NCBI GenBank assembly: GCA_006226895.1
Contig: SBFN01000105.1
Location: 1 to 21,164, forward strand
From: Deltaproteobacteria bacterium
GTDB taxonomy: Bacteria; Desulfobacterota; Desulfuromonadia; Desulfuromonadales; BM103
DNA length: 21,164 bases
Direction: 5' to 3'
A program made the translations under genes and the position numbers. Under the pieces are notes generated by a model, which was not told where the DNA came from, did not search any database, and worked only from the letters and a program-made list of their open reading frames with translations. Of the stretch, positions 1-8,414 are shown piece by piece; within the stretch, counting starts at the first letter, position 1; the number at the start of each line of letters is the position of its first letter.

Positions 1-40
1 TGCATGGGCAACTGTGTGGGAAAGTAGGTCGCCGCCGAAA
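1..40 (+). rRNA. rrf: 5S ribosomal RNA, 3' end only
   Basis: The first ~40 bases match the conserved 3' part of bacterial 5S rRNA, with the GCATGGG...TGTGTGGGAAAGTAGGTCGCCGCC core that forms the helix IV/V and 3' stem region. The gene starts outside the window, and its exact 3' end is estimated from where the conserved motif stops. A strong hairpin terminator follows within about 10 bases, as expected for the last gene of an rRNA operon. The assignment rests on motif recognition; a covariance-model search would settle it. Confidence 0.85.
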
Positions 41-48
41 TTATTTAG

Positions 49-83
49 AAAAGCCCCGTCTCTTTTGAGGCGGGGCTTTTTGC
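49..83 (+). terminator. bidirectional terminator between the rRNA operon and ntrX
   Basis: The left arm AAAAGCCCCG, a CTC/GAG extension around a TTTT loop, and the right arm CGGGGCTTTTT form a long GC-rich stem with a T tract. On the minus strand it also ends in TTTT followed by an AT-rich stretch. It can therefore stop both 5S transcription and the converging ntrX transcript, whose stop codon is 60 bases away. Confidence 0.9.
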
Positions 84-142
84 TTTTGAACGAGACCTTT
101 TGTTTTGAACTGCTAAGCGCAGTCTCCTTCATATGATTCAGA

Positions 143-1513
143 TTAACCCTTTTTTAAATCAATCTTATAAGACTTGATCTTGCGATGCAGGTTGGAACGC
201 TCCACCTCTATCGCTTCTGCCGTACGAGAAATGTTCCATTCGTTCTCTTCAAGTTTCTGAATCAGGAACTCTTTCTCAAACTCCTCTTTGGCGCTGCGGA
301 ATGTTGCTGCAGAAAAGCTGTGTGTCTCTTGAGCTTTTTCTAAAGTCTCTTTCTTGTCCGAAACCGCCTGTGGTAGTTGATTTCTTGTGATCGTGTTGCC
401 AGGCGACATTATAACCAATCGTTCTATCAGGTTCTTCAGTTCCCGGACATTCCCTGGCCATGAGTAATTTTTGATTGCCTGGAGAGCCTCTTCATCCAGA
501 ACTTTTGTGTCGCGACTCTCTTTGCTGCAGAAATATTCCAGGAAGTGCGTTGCCAGGTGAGGAATGTCAGCTTTTCGTTCACGTAGTGGTGGGACATGAA
601 AAGGAATGACGTTCAGACGATAGTAGAGGTCTTCTCTGAACCTGCCGTCTGCAATCTCTTTTTCCAGATCCTTGTTTGTTGCAGCGATGACGCGAACATC
701 AACTTCAATGGTCTTGTTGCCCCCGACCCTTTCGAATTTGTGCTCCTGAAGAATGCGAAGCACTTTAGCCTGTGTCTTCAGACTCATATCGCCAATTTCG
801 TCAAGAAAGAGAGTGCCCTTATGGGCCTGGTCAAACTTTCCACGGCGCTGTGTTGTCGCTCCCGTAAAGGAGCCCTTTTCGTGACCAAACAACTCTGACT
901 CTATGAGTTCTTCTGGTATCGCGGCACAATTAACTTCTATAAACGGGCATGCCTGTCGGTTCGAATTCTGGTGGATTGCCCGGGCAACAAGTTCTTTCCC
1001 GGTCCCGTTCTCTCCAGTTATCAAAACCCAGCCAGAGGTTGGTGCAGCGATCTTGATCTGCTTTTTTAAGTCCTTGATCGGCTTGCTGTTACCGACCATT
1101 TCGTGTTCTTTACCTATTTTGGCTTTGAGTTCACGGTTCTCCTCTACCAACTGGCCGACTTTGGCTGCGTTCTGGATGGAGAGCAGAACTTTTTCGAGAG
1201 ACAGTGGTTTCTCTATGAAATCGTATGCGCCAAGCTTGGTCGCTTTAACGGCTGTTTCGATCGTGCCATGACCGCTCATGATCACAACCAGCTGGTCTGG
1301 GTAGATGTCCCGAATTTTGGTCAGGGTCTCCATGCCATCCATTCCCGGCATCCAGATGTCGAGAAGAACGAGGTCAGGCTTCTCCTCGCTGACCCTCTCT
1401 ATGGCACGTTCGCCGCTTTCTACTGAGACGGGTTGAAAGCCTTCATCCTGCAGAATCCCGGTCAGACTTTCGCGAATGCTTATCTCATCATCGACGATCA
1501 GAATTGATTGCAT
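143..1513 (-). CDS. ntrX: NtrX-type sigma-54-dependent response regulator
   Basis: This 456-residue cytoplasmic transcription activator has three domains in order. The receiver domain (about 1-120) has acidic pocket D8/D9, phospho-acceptor D52 and K in the EKPL motif. The AAA+ sigma-54 interaction domain (about 138-375) has Walker A GENGTGKE at 167-174 and the sigma-54 contact loop GSFTGA at 214-219. A Fis-type helix-turn-helix closes the protein (about 415-452). The length is normal for NtrC/NtrX proteins. The ATG at 1513 follows an AGAGG ribosome site. The gene lies 33 bases after ntrY, so the two are surely co-transcribed and form a cognate pair. The GAFTGA loop carries Ser in place of the first Ala, a variant seen in some family members. 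The NtrX label rests on the NtrY-like partner; the DNA targets cannot be read from the sequence. Confidence 0.92.
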   Translation of the reverse strand: MQSILIVDDEISIRESLTGILQDEGFQPVSVESGERAIERVSEEKPDLVLLDIWMPGMDGMETLTKIRDIYPDQLVVIMSGHGTIETAVKATKLGAYDFIEKPLSLEKVLLSIQNAAKVGQLVEENRELKAKIGKEHEMVGNSKPIKDLKKQIKIAAPTSGWVLITGENGTGKELVARAIHQNSNRQACPFIEVNCAAIPEELIESELFGHEKGSFTGATTQRRGKFDQAHKGTLFLDEIGDMSLKTQAKVLRILQEHKFERVGGNKTIEVDVRVIAATNKDLEKEIADGRFREDLYYRLNVIPFHVPPLRERKADIPHLATHFLEYFCSKESRDTKVLDEEALQAIKNYSWPGNVRELKNLIERLVIMSPGNTITRNQLPQAVSDKKETLEKAQETHSFSAATFRSAKEEFEKEFLIQKLEENEWNISRTAEAIEVERSNLHRKIKSYKIDLKKG

Positions 1514-1546
1514 ATTGCCTCTATAATTGGTGGTTGGTTCTGTGTC

Positions 1547-3796
1547 CTATGCGGCTTCCGAGGTTATCGGCAGCTCCACGATGAAGTGTGTCCCCTGCGG
1601 CTCATTGTCTCGTACCCGGATATAACCGTTATGGTCAGAAATGATCGTTGAGACAATAGCCAGTCCAAGTCCGGTTCCTGATTTCTTGGTAGAAAAGTAT
1701 GGCTCAAAGAGCCTGGGCTTGTCTTCAGCTGGAATACCACAGCCATTGTCGCTTATTTTGAGAGTGGCAATTTTCAGGTCCTTGTTGAACGAAGTCTCAA
1801 CAGTGATCAGACCGTTATCGTTAACTGCGGCAACTGCATTGTCGAGGAGGTTGATTGCCACACGTTTGATTTGTTCACGGTCGAGGCTGAAGGCTGGCAA
1901 GTCCGGGTCTGTCTGGAGCTGAAAATGAATTTCCTTGTGCCCTTCCTGAAAGAGCACCAAAGCTTCGTTAAGAACATCGTTGAGGTTGTTCAAGCTTGGG
2001 TTGCTGGCCGGCATACGTGCAAAGCTGGAAAACTCATTGACCAGGTTCTTAAGGTCATCAACCTGTTTGATGATCATCGTGGTGCATTCATCAAAAACGA
2101 CGTCGTCTGGGCTGAAACGATCAAGGTAACGGCGACGGAGTCGTTGTGCCGAGAGTTGTATAGGTGTGAGCGGGTTCTTGATCTCGTGGGCAATCCTGCG
2201 CGCGACTTCACGCCATGCAGCCATGCGTTGCGCTTTAAGTAGCTGCGTCAGGTCGTCAAAGACCACAACTGTACCCATAAACTCATTATGCTCATCTTTC
2301 AAGGTGGTGACATTGACGAGCAGGATGATCTTGGTGTCCCCTGCCGGTAGTGATACCTGCTTCCGTATTGAATCTTTACCTGAGCCAATTAATTCCTTAA
2401 GGATGCCCTTGATCATTGGTTGATAGTCAGGAGTAACGATATCGCGGAAGTTACGACCAATGATTCTTTTCGTCTTCAAGCCGAGGAGCTTTTCGGCAGA
2501 CTTGTTAATGGTCGTAATGTGCCCCTGGCTGTCAATGGAAATGACCCCGGCGGTAACGTTCGCCAGGACGATCTCCATGTAACGACGTCTTTGCTCGAGC
2601 TCAAGGTTTGATCCCTGTAACTCAAGGTTGGCCCTGTTAATAGTTTTCTGCCCCTTGCGCAAGTCGGCAGTCATGGTGTTGAACGCCTCGACCAGAGAGC
2701 CGACTTCATCTTGACTGTAACTGTCCAGGGTGACGTTGAGGTCGCCGGAGGCAACACGGTTGGTTGCGACGGCCAGTTCCTGAATAGGTTCTGTGATACC
2801 CCTGGCAAGGTGGAAACCGACCCAGGTTGAGAGGAAAATGATGACCAAAGCAATGAGCAGCAGGAACAGAATATAGCCTTTTTGAATTTTACCTTTGAGA
2901 AGCTTGGTTGACTTGTACTGTTCGAAGGAACTGCTGATCTCCTTCATCTTGTTGACCAGAGAGTAAGGGACGTAATAGTTGACGACGACGACCCCGACAA
3001 CATCATCCGGATTCCAGTTAGAGTAGACTGGGACGATGCCACGTATCAGGTCGGCGCGGCCAATCGGACTGATTCTGGTAAAGCGGTTGCCCTGTAGCGA
3101 TTCGCGGATACTGTCAGAATCTGGATCCGTAAACTCTGCCGTCGGAACGCTCGGGTTGACTGCGCGAACAAGCTCTTCCAGGGTCGAAGAGAAGACTTCA
3201 ACGATGCCAAGGTTGTATTCCTTTTGCTTCTGGTGAATTAAGTCCTCAAGAACCGGAAGATTGTCTTCATTGAGAAGCTTTTGCTCCTTGATTGCTAGAG
3301 AGATCTGTTCCGCATAGTAGAGGGCGTTGCTGGCTGAATTTTTATAATAGGTTTGGGCAACCTCAAGTGATTCCTCGAGTGATTCCTCGATTTGACTGTT
3401 AAACCAGTTTTCAATTGAGTTGGTGATGAAGCCGGCAGAAACGAAAAAAAGCAACATCGTTGGGATAAGAGAAAGGGCGACAAAGGCAAGAACCAGCTTG
3501 CTTCTAAGTTTCGCCCCAGGTATGCCCCGTCGTCGTTCCAGGATTAGCTTGAAAATATTACGCAAGACCAGGAAGAGGCAGAAGATAATAAGAAGGATGT
3601 TCAGGTTGATCAGAGCCAGGACCAGGATGTTGCCAGAGAGAGGTATCTCTGTCGTAAGGTTGAAGAGCTGGCCCTGGTAGCGTAAAGACAGAGCGACCAG
3701 CCCGACGATCACCACCACGATTAACCATTCGCGGCGACGTTTGCGAGTTTCAGTCTTTGTGGTGCTCAATGTCTTTTCTGAAATTGTCTTCGGCAT
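1547..3796 (-). CDS. ntrY: NtrY-type membrane sensor histidine kinase
   Basis: This 749-residue inner-membrane kinase phosphorylates the response regulator encoded next to it. Hydrophobic segments lie near 24-40, 55-80, 100-125 and 307-330, with an extracytoplasmic sensor region between the last two. They are followed by HAMP (about 328-385), a coiled linker, PAS (about 405-515) and HisKA with phospho-acceptor H537 in AHEIKNP. The HATPase domain has an N box (NLLDNA), DNGCGIP and GTGLGLAIV. The NtrY family has this multi-TM/HAMP/PAS order. The sensor region contains a duplicated EESL, encoded by a 12-base tandem repeat. The gene lies downstream of the lpxC terminator, so it probably has its own promoter in the ~150 bases before it; I found no convincing sigma-70 or sigma-54 boxes there. 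The ligand is unknown, and a nitrogen role is not shown by the sequence. Confidence 0.92.
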   Translation of the reverse strand: MPKTISEKTLSTTKTETRKRRREWLIVVVIVGLVALSLRYQGQLFNLTTEIPLSGNILVLALINLNILLIIFCLFLVLRNIFKLILERRRGIPGAKLRSKLVLAFVALSLIPTMLLFFVSAGFITNSIENWFNSQIEESLEESLEVAQTYYKNSASNALYYAEQISLAIKEQKLLNEDNLPVLEDLIHQKQKEYNLGIVEVFSSTLEELVRAVNPSVPTAEFTDPDSDSIRESLQGNRFTRISPIGRADLIRGIVPVYSNWNPDDVVGVVVVNYYVPYSLVNKMKEISSSFEQYKSTKLLKGKIQKGYILFLLLIALVIIFLSTWVGFHLARGITEPIQELAVATNRVASGDLNVTLDSYSQDEVGSLVEAFNTMTADLRKGQKTINRANLELQGSNLELEQRRRYMEIVLANVTAGVISIDSQGHITTINKSAEKLLGLKTKRIIGRNFRDIVTPDYQPMIKGILKELIGSGKDSIRKQVSLPAGDTKIILLVNVTTLKDEHNEFMGTVVVFDDLTQLLKAQRMAAWREVARRIAHEIKNPLTPIQLSAQRLRRRYLDRFSPDDVVFDECTTMIIKQVDDLKNLVNEFSSFARMPASNPSLNNLNDVLNEALVLFQEGHKEIHFQLQTDPDLPAFSLDREQIKRVAINLLDNAVAAVNDNGLITVETSFNKDLKIATLKISDNGCGIPAEDKPRLFEPYFSTKKSGTGLGLAIVSTIISDHNGYIRVRDNEPQGTHFIVELPITSEAA
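3366..3389. repeat. 12-base tandem duplication inside ntrY
   Basis: Two exact, adjacent copies of AGTGATTCCTCG lie in the ntrY coding region. They encode a duplicated Glu-Glu-Ser-Leu unit near residues 137-144, just after the third membrane segment. The repeat keeps the frame and adds about one helical turn. Confidence 0.85.
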
Positions 3797-3946
3797 GAGA
3801 AAGTTCTATCTTTCCGCAATTTTATGTGTAAAAGAATCCTTATGCAAGCGTCAACTTCCATGGCCAGCTTTCTCTTGTCCACGATAACGTCAAACCTTGC
3901 ACCCATGGCCCTCGGTTTCTGAACCTGCCATCTCTGGTGTTCAAAC

Positions 3947-3978
3947 AAAAAAGGCAGCCGAAGTGGCTGCCTTTTCTT
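3947..3978 (-). terminator. rho-independent terminator of lpxC
   Basis: The arms AAAAGGCAGCC and GGCTGCCTTTT pair perfectly around a GAAGT loop. Read on the minus strand, the hairpin is followed by TTTTTTGTTTG. It lies about 20 bases after the lpxC stop and separates lpxC from ntrYX. Confidence 0.92.
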
Positions 3979-3995
3979 TATTCTCTCTGTATATT

Positions 3996-4931
3996 TTAAC
4001 CCTTGGAGAAAGCCATGTCGCCCGCAAACGCCTGAGGAGACATCTGCAAGGCTTTTTCGACATCAGCCTCACTGAATTCCAGTAACTGCCAGCTCTCAGG
4101 TGTGTCGAGAAGTTTTTCTACCAATTGGTGGTTGATGTCATGACCGGCCTTGAATGCACGAACATGGCCAAGGATCGGGTAGCCAATCAGGCTCAGATCG
4201 CCGATCGCATCCAGAATCTTGTGACGAACAAATTCATCCTGGAAGCGTAGCCCCTCTGGGTTGAGAATTCGCTCATCGTCAACCACAATGGCATTTTCCA
4301 GGGAGCCTCCGAGGGCAAGCCCAGCTGCCTTGAGGTTTTCAACGTCTCGCAGGAACCCGAAGGTTCGTGCCGGGGCAAGATCTCTGCGGAATACAGATGA
4401 AGAGACCTTGACCGAGCGTTGCTGAAGTGCAATGCATGGATGTTGAAAGGCTATGTCAAAGGTGATGCGGAAGAAGCGAGACGGTATAATGCTGACACGT
4501 TTCTCACCGTCAATAACAGAAACAGGCTTGCGGATAGCGAGAAATTTACGACTTTGATGGTGGCGGCGTTGGCCCGCTTCTTCGATGATAGAAGCAAAGG
4601 GGGCCGCACTGCCGTCCATAATCGGTACTTCGGGACCATCGATGTCGATGTGCAGGTTGTCTACGCCGTAGGCGGCTAACGCTGAAAGCAGATGTTCCAC
4701 AGTGGAGACGCGAACATCTCCTTTGCCGATAACTGTCGCCATTTGGGTGTCGACGACATTGGCCGAAGTTGCCTCTATCGTTACCGTGCGTTCGCCGATT
4801 TTGCGGTGGAAGACGATACCGGTGCCAGCCTCTGCGGGGCGCAGGGTCATATTGATACGTTGGCCGGTGTGAAGCCCGATGCCGGATATGGCGGTAGAGC
4901 GGGCAATTGTGGTTTGGCAGATCATGTTCAT
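3996..4931 (-). CDS. lpxC: UDP-3-O-acyl-N-acetylglucosamine deacetylase LpxC
   Basis: LpxC is the zinc-dependent enzyme that removes acetate from UDP-3-O-acyl-GlcNAc. This is the committed cytosolic step of lipid A synthesis, so the host makes a lipid A outer membrane. The 311 residues match the usual ~305. SGIGLHTG lies near residue 16, followed by STVEHLLSALAAYGVDN with zinc ligand H80 and the MDGSAAPF block. HKILDAIGD has zinc ligands H237 and D241, and AGHDINH carries the catalytic H264. The ATG at 4931 is chosen because an AAGGA ribosome site sits nine bases upstream; the in-frame ATG two codons later would be too far away. It stands alone between its own terminator and a 198-base upstream gap. 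Confidence 0.97.
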   Translation of the reverse strand: MNMICQTTIARSTAISGIGLHTGQRINMTLRPAEAGTGIVFHRKIGERTVTIEATSANVVDTQMATVIGKGDVRVSTVEHLLSALAAYGVDNLHIDIDGPEVPIMDGSAAPFASIIEEAGQRRHHQSRKFLAIRKPVSVIDGEKRVSIIPSRFFRITFDIAFQHPCIALQQRSVKVSSSVFRRDLAPARTFGFLRDVENLKAAGLALGGSLENAIVVDDERILNPEGLRFQDEFVRHKILDAIGDLSLIGYPILGHVRAFKAGHDINHQLVEKLLDTPESWQLLEFSEADVEKALQMSPQAFAGDMAFSKG

Positions 4932-4974
4932 TAACTTCTGTCCTTAAGGCTGTCGTAAATTTTAAGACAAAGTT

Positions 4975-4989
4975 GATTATGCAATAATC
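4975..4989. promoter_or_regulatory. small perfect dyad upstream of lpxC
   Basis: GATTAT-GCA-ATAATC is a perfect 6+6 inverted repeat about 45 bases before the lpxC start. On the minus strand it contains CATAAT, a possible -10 box, but no good -35 lies at the right distance. The rest of the 198-base gap (4932-5129) is AT-rich. It shows no open frame and no clear ubiB terminator. Confidence 0.3.
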
Positions 4990-5129
4990 TTACCAAAGCA
5001 TTATCGCTGGATAAGGTCCTGAAATACAAGCATTATTTTTTTTGCTTCACGATGGGGGAGGGCTGGTGAGGTTTTATTGTTGCAACGTGTGTGTCTTGAA
5101 AGCCACAGGTCTGTGAAGATGTTTTCTGA

Positions 5130-6821
5130 CTAGAGTCGACCCGACCGCAGAATGCCTATTGCCAGCCAGAGACCGAGAAAGCCAGCTATTGAATAACCTA
5201 AAAGTCCCAGCAACGGGAAGCCAAGAATCATTGGCCCTTTGTCGATTTGCATGACCAACGAAGAACCGACGATCAGGGAACCAATTACAACGGCAAAAGA
5301 GACCCTGTTGCTGGAGCGGTCAAGATCTGTGACCAGTTTCTCGAGGCCCCGGTGCTCCAGGTCTATTTTGAACTGATTACGATTAAGACGGTTGACGAAT
5401 TCCTTGATATCTTGTGGCAGATTCTTTGCCAATGAACTGTAGGCCTGGACGATACGACCCGCCTGCTCGCTAATGTTTTTTGGACTGAAACGTTCTAAAA
5501 CAAGTTTGTTCACGTAGGGCCGCATATGGTTGATCATGTTGAAATCTGGGTCCAGTTGGCGGCCGACCCCTTCCATGATCACCAATGCCTTGGCTAAAAT
5601 CATGAAGTCAGCAGGGAAATGAATACGATGATGTGTGAGGATCTCGATAAACTCCGAAAGGAGTTTTCCTACCTTGATATCCTGTAGAACAATATCGTAG
5701 TAATCCTCGATAAAGTCGTGCAGGTCGCGTCTGAGGTTTTTCATGTCGGAGTCGTCTGTTAACTCCCCGGAATAGAGGAGCTGCGAGATGATCCGGTCCA
5801 CATCTCTGTTGAGGAGTGCTTGCAACAGGTCAATTAGTTGATCTTTGAGGTCCTGACCGAGACGGCCGACCATGCCGTAGTCAAGCATGCAGATGACTTG
5901 ATCGGGTAGTATGAATACGTTGCCCGGGTGTGGGTCGGCATGAAAGAGCCCGAAGTCAAGGACCTGCTTCAGGAATGCATCGGCACCTCGTCTGGCGATT
6001 TCCTTGAGGTCGTAGCCTTTTGCTGTGAGCTCTTCGAGTGCTGATATTTTGATTCCGTCAACGTATTCCATGGTCAGCACGATATCTCCTGTGTAATCCC
6101 AGAAGATCTTCGGCGTGTAAACTGTTTCGCTCTCGGCAAAGTTGGCGGCAAAGCGATCAACGGTGCGCCCTTCGCGGGTGAAGTTCAGTTCCCGCATGAT
6201 GCTGCGACGGAATTCCTTGACCAGACCGACAGGGTCATAGAGTGCCACTGCCGGGACGTGTTGTTCGATCAGGTAGGCCAGACCCATGAGAACGTCAATG
6301 TCGGTTTCAACGATCTTTACGATGCCCGGGCGACGGACTTTAAAGACGACTTCTTCACCGCTGTTCAGCTTGCCACGATGAACCTGAGCAATACTGGCTG
6401 CAGCGAGGGGGGTTGTGGAAAATTCCGCAAAAAGTTCTTCTGCCGGGTAACCCAGCTCCCGCTGGATCTGGGCGTTAATCTCTTCAAAGGACACTGCCGG
6501 AACTTTGTCTTGTAGTTTGCTGAATTCATGAATGTAAGTGTTGTCCAGCACATCGGGGCGGGTAGAGAGGAGTTGGCCGAGCTTAATAAAGGTCGGTCCG
6601 AGCTCTTCCATCGCCAGACGCAGACGCTGTGGTTGATTGAGACGTTCGAGGTCTTTCGGAATCTTGTCAAGGCTGACAAAGCGTTTGCCGAGTTCGAGGT
6701 AGTAGTCGATATTAAGCTGTTCGACAAAGTGGCCAAAGCCGTACTTGATCAGAACCCCCAGAATGGTTCTGTAGCGCCGGATGGTTCGGATATTTCGGTT
6801 AACGCGAAGGATGGGCAGCAT
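5130..6821 (-). CDS. ubiB: UbiB/AarF (ABC1/COQ8) family atypical kinase-ATPase
   Basis: This 563-residue protein of the UbiB/COQ8 family supports quinone biosynthesis in other bacteria through an ATPase-like activity at the inner membrane. KLGQ (80-83) is the family's N-terminal extension motif. The Ala-rich nucleotide loop AAAS (140-143), K161, HADPHPGN (294-301) and LDYG (313-316, in place of DFG) are all present. Two hydrophobic helices at the C-terminus (about 510-530 and 535-560) anchor it in the membrane. GAAGG lies five bases before the ATG. It follows the phasin-like gene by 27 bases and is probably last in the queH-to-ubiB unit. Relatives of this organism use menaquinone, so the exact substrate pathway is uncertain even though the family assignment is firm. 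Confidence 0.92.
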   Translation of the reverse strand: MLPILRVNRNIRTIRRYRTILGVLIKYGFGHFVEQLNIDYYLELGKRFVSLDKIPKDLERLNQPQRLRLAMEELGPTFIKLGQLLSTRPDVLDNTYIHEFSKLQDKVPAVSFEEINAQIQRELGYPAEELFAEFSTTPLAAASIAQVHRGKLNSGEEVVFKVRRPGIVKIVETDIDVLMGLAYLIEQHVPAVALYDPVGLVKEFRRSIMRELNFTREGRTVDRFAANFAESETVYTPKIFWDYTGDIVLTMEYVDGIKISALEELTAKGYDLKEIARRGADAFLKQVLDFGLFHADPHPGNVFILPDQVICMLDYGMVGRLGQDLKDQLIDLLQALLNRDVDRIISQLLYSGELTDDSDMKNLRRDLHDFIEDYYDIVLQDIKVGKLLSEFIEILTHHRIHFPADFMILAKALVIMEGVGRQLDPDFNMINHMRPYVNKLVLERFSPKNISEQAGRIVQAYSSLAKNLPQDIKEFVNRLNRNQFKIDLEHRGLEKLVTDLDRSSNRVSFAVVIGSLIVGSSLVMQIDKGPMILGFPLLGLLGYSIAGFLGLWLAIGILRSGRL

Positions 6822-6848
6822 ATTGCCTTCAGTTCAGTGCAGGAATAA

Positions 6849-7142
6849 TTATTTAAGTTTTTTTTCCAGTTGGGCGACTTTCTTCTTCAGCTTGTCAAAC
6901 TCCGCTGCTGTGACAACCCCCATGCGTTCACAGGTCTTTTTAACCTCTTCTCGGGCCTGTTCCATCAACTTTTCCTGGTTGTGAGCTGCGGCATCCTGAA
7001 TCTTCTGCAGAAAAGCTTTGCCTTCATCCTCACTGATATTCATCTTTTCCTGGAGTCCCTGAAGTAGCTCCTCGGCTTTTTTCTGTGTCAGGGTCATTGC
7101 GCCAACCGCAGTCAGTAGAGATTTTTCGAGCAACTCGATCAT
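6849..7142 (-). CDS. small phasin-like / UbiK-like coiled-coil protein
   Basis: This 97-residue, charged, helical protein has no signal peptide. An N-terminal amphipathic stretch (MIELLEKSLLTAVGAMTLTQKKAEELL) leads into a long helix with regular Glu/Lys. It ends in VVTAAEFDKLKKKVAQLEKKLK, a short coiled coil. This layout fits the small phasin-related family (COG3937 type). The ending V(V/S)..EFD followed by a leucine-zipper-like coil also resembles UbiK (YqiC), a trimeric accessory factor for quinone synthesis. The gene has an excellent AAGGAGG ribosome site six bases before its ATG and lies 27 bases before ubiB, which favours a shared role in lipid or quinone handling. The function is inferred. 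Confidence 0.85.
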   Translation of the reverse strand: MIELLEKSLLTAVGAMTLTQKKAEELLQGLQEKMNISEDEGKAFLQKIQDAAAHNQEKLMEQAREEVKKTCERMGVVTAAEFDKLKKKVAQLEKKLK

Positions 7143-7208
7143 GTTTGCCTCCTTGATGTGATGGAATGAAATAGTTATATCAATATGTTAGCAGGGGATG
7201 AGAGGCTT

Positions 7209-8162
7209 TCAAGCCGGATGGAGAAGATATTCAATCTCTGGGAGAGCCTCTCTCGCAGACGATTCTCCTGCGGCAATAATCTCTTCGGCACGATGAAACT
7301 CAAGCAGGGTGATTCCATCAAATGTCGGTCTGATGATCAAGTCCTGTGGGTTCTGGCTAATGTGCAGCTCGTTAATCAGGTTTTCCATGATGGCAACACT
7401 CTGTGCGCAGACACGGAAAATGTTCGGCGCTTTTAACTGTCCAGAGTCCTCTTCAAGGATCGTTTCTGGCTCCTGCCCAAGGGCCGAACGGAAGGCTTGT
7501 TCGATGGTGCGGGCACTGAAGAGCTTTCTCCAGCGGCTGATGTTTGTGGCGTCGCCATGTCTGCCTGGGAGAAATGTTTCCGGTGTTTGTTTCTTGACCG
7601 CAGGGATTGTGCAAACACCGATGATTCTTTCTGCGCCAAGATTCCGGGCAACGTTGGTTGGGATCGGATTGCAGAGGCCGCCATCGACCAGAAACCTTTG
7701 TCCGAAGCGAACCGGTGAAAAGATACCTGGAAATGCCAAGCTGGCCTGCAATGCCTCGAGCAGGTCCCCTTGTTTGATGATGATCGCTTCCCCGGTGTTG
7801 ATGTCTGTTGCCGTTACAGCCAGGGTCTGTTGAAGGTCTTTGAATTCTCTGGCTGGGAGCAGCTCGGCGATGAAGGCGACCAGTTTCCTGCTGTCTGTCA
7901 GGCTTGATGTGGGTAAGACGGGGTCAAGCAGGCTGGCCATCTTGCGCCAGTCGATGGTCAGCGCAACGTCCTCCATCTGTGCGACCGGTACGCCGGCGGC
8001 ATACATGGCTCCAATCAGTGCGCCTATGGAAGTCCCGGTAATGATGTCGACAGGGATTTTAGCCTCATCGAGAACTTTGAGGACACCGATGTGGGCAAGG
8101 CCTCTGGCTGCGCCGCTGCCGAGAGCCAATCCTAGCTTTGGAGAGGGTGAGGCGATGGTCAT
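7209..8162 (-). CDS. patatin-like phospholipase, RssA/NTE family
   Basis: This 317-residue predicted serine lipid hydrolase has the catalytic Ser-Asp dyad of patatins. The oxyanion loop GSGAARG lies at 15-21, the nucleophile elbow GTSIG has S45 (43-47), and the DGG box has D160. There is no signal peptide or outer-membrane domain, so this is the short cytoplasmic RssA/YlbK-like type rather than a secreted toxin. The helical C-terminal third is less conserved. GGAG lies five bases before the ATG. The gene sits 36 bases after the DUF2905 gene and 66 bases before the phasin-like gene, probably in one transcript with queH. The substrate is unknown, and 'phospholipase' is a family label. Confidence 0.93.
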   Translation of the reverse strand: MTIASPSPKLGLALGSGAARGLAHIGVLKVLDEAKIPVDIITGTSIGALIGAMYAAGVPVAQMEDVALTIDWRKMASLLDPVLPTSSLTDSRKLVAFIAELLPAREFKDLQQTLAVTATDINTGEAIIIKQGDLLEALQASLAFPGIFSPVRFGQRFLVDGGLCNPIPTNVARNLGAERIIGVCTIPAVKKQTPETFLPGRHGDATNISRWRKLFSARTIEQAFRSALGQEPETILEEDSGQLKAPNIFRVCAQSVAIMENLINELHISQNPQDLIIRPTFDGITLLEFHRAEEIIAAGESSAREALPEIEYLLHPA

Positions 8163-8198
8163 ATCGTCTCCGCTGCTGATGGGCAGAGGTTCCCTTGG

Positions 8199-8414
8199 TT
8201 ATCGTTTGAATAACCATAAAAGGAACGAGAGCAATAGCGAAATCAGGAGGCAGGTGCCAAGCGGGAAGAAGAAAGAGAAATTCTCCTTTTCTACACGAAT
8301 GTCACCCGGTAGCCTGCCGAGAAAGTTGAATTTTCCGCCGTAGCTCAAAAACAGGCCGATGCCTACCAACAGCAACCCCGAAATAATGAGTAATCTGCCG
8401 AGGTCGTTGCCCAT
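8199..8414 (-). CDS. DUF2905 small membrane protein
   Basis: This 71-residue inner-membrane protein has two hydrophobic helices (about 5-22 and 45-66). They flank the conserved block LGRLPGDIRVEKENFSFFFPLG, the signature of DUF2905. The frame extends 18 codons further upstream (to 8468), but homology begins at MGNDLGRLL. The ATG there shares one base with the queH stop (TGATG), so it is translated by coupling to queH; no ribosome site of its own is visible. DUF2905 genes commonly sit near ruvAB and queuosine genes in other bacteria. The function is unknown. Confidence 0.88.
   Translation of the reverse strand: MGNDLGRLLIISGLLLVGIGLFLSYGGKFNFLGRLPGDIRVEKENFSFFFPLGTCLLISLLLSFLLWLFKR

Noticed and set aside
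903..1426. + strand open frames of 107-122 codons opposite ntrX
   Set aside because: They overlap the conserved AAA+ and receiver coding regions of ntrX and show no domain of their own.
3797..3946. Possible sigma-54 promoter upstream of ntrYX
   Set aside because: I looked for TGGCAC-N5-TTGCA on the minus strand. A TGCAA half is present, but the GG element at the right distance is missing.
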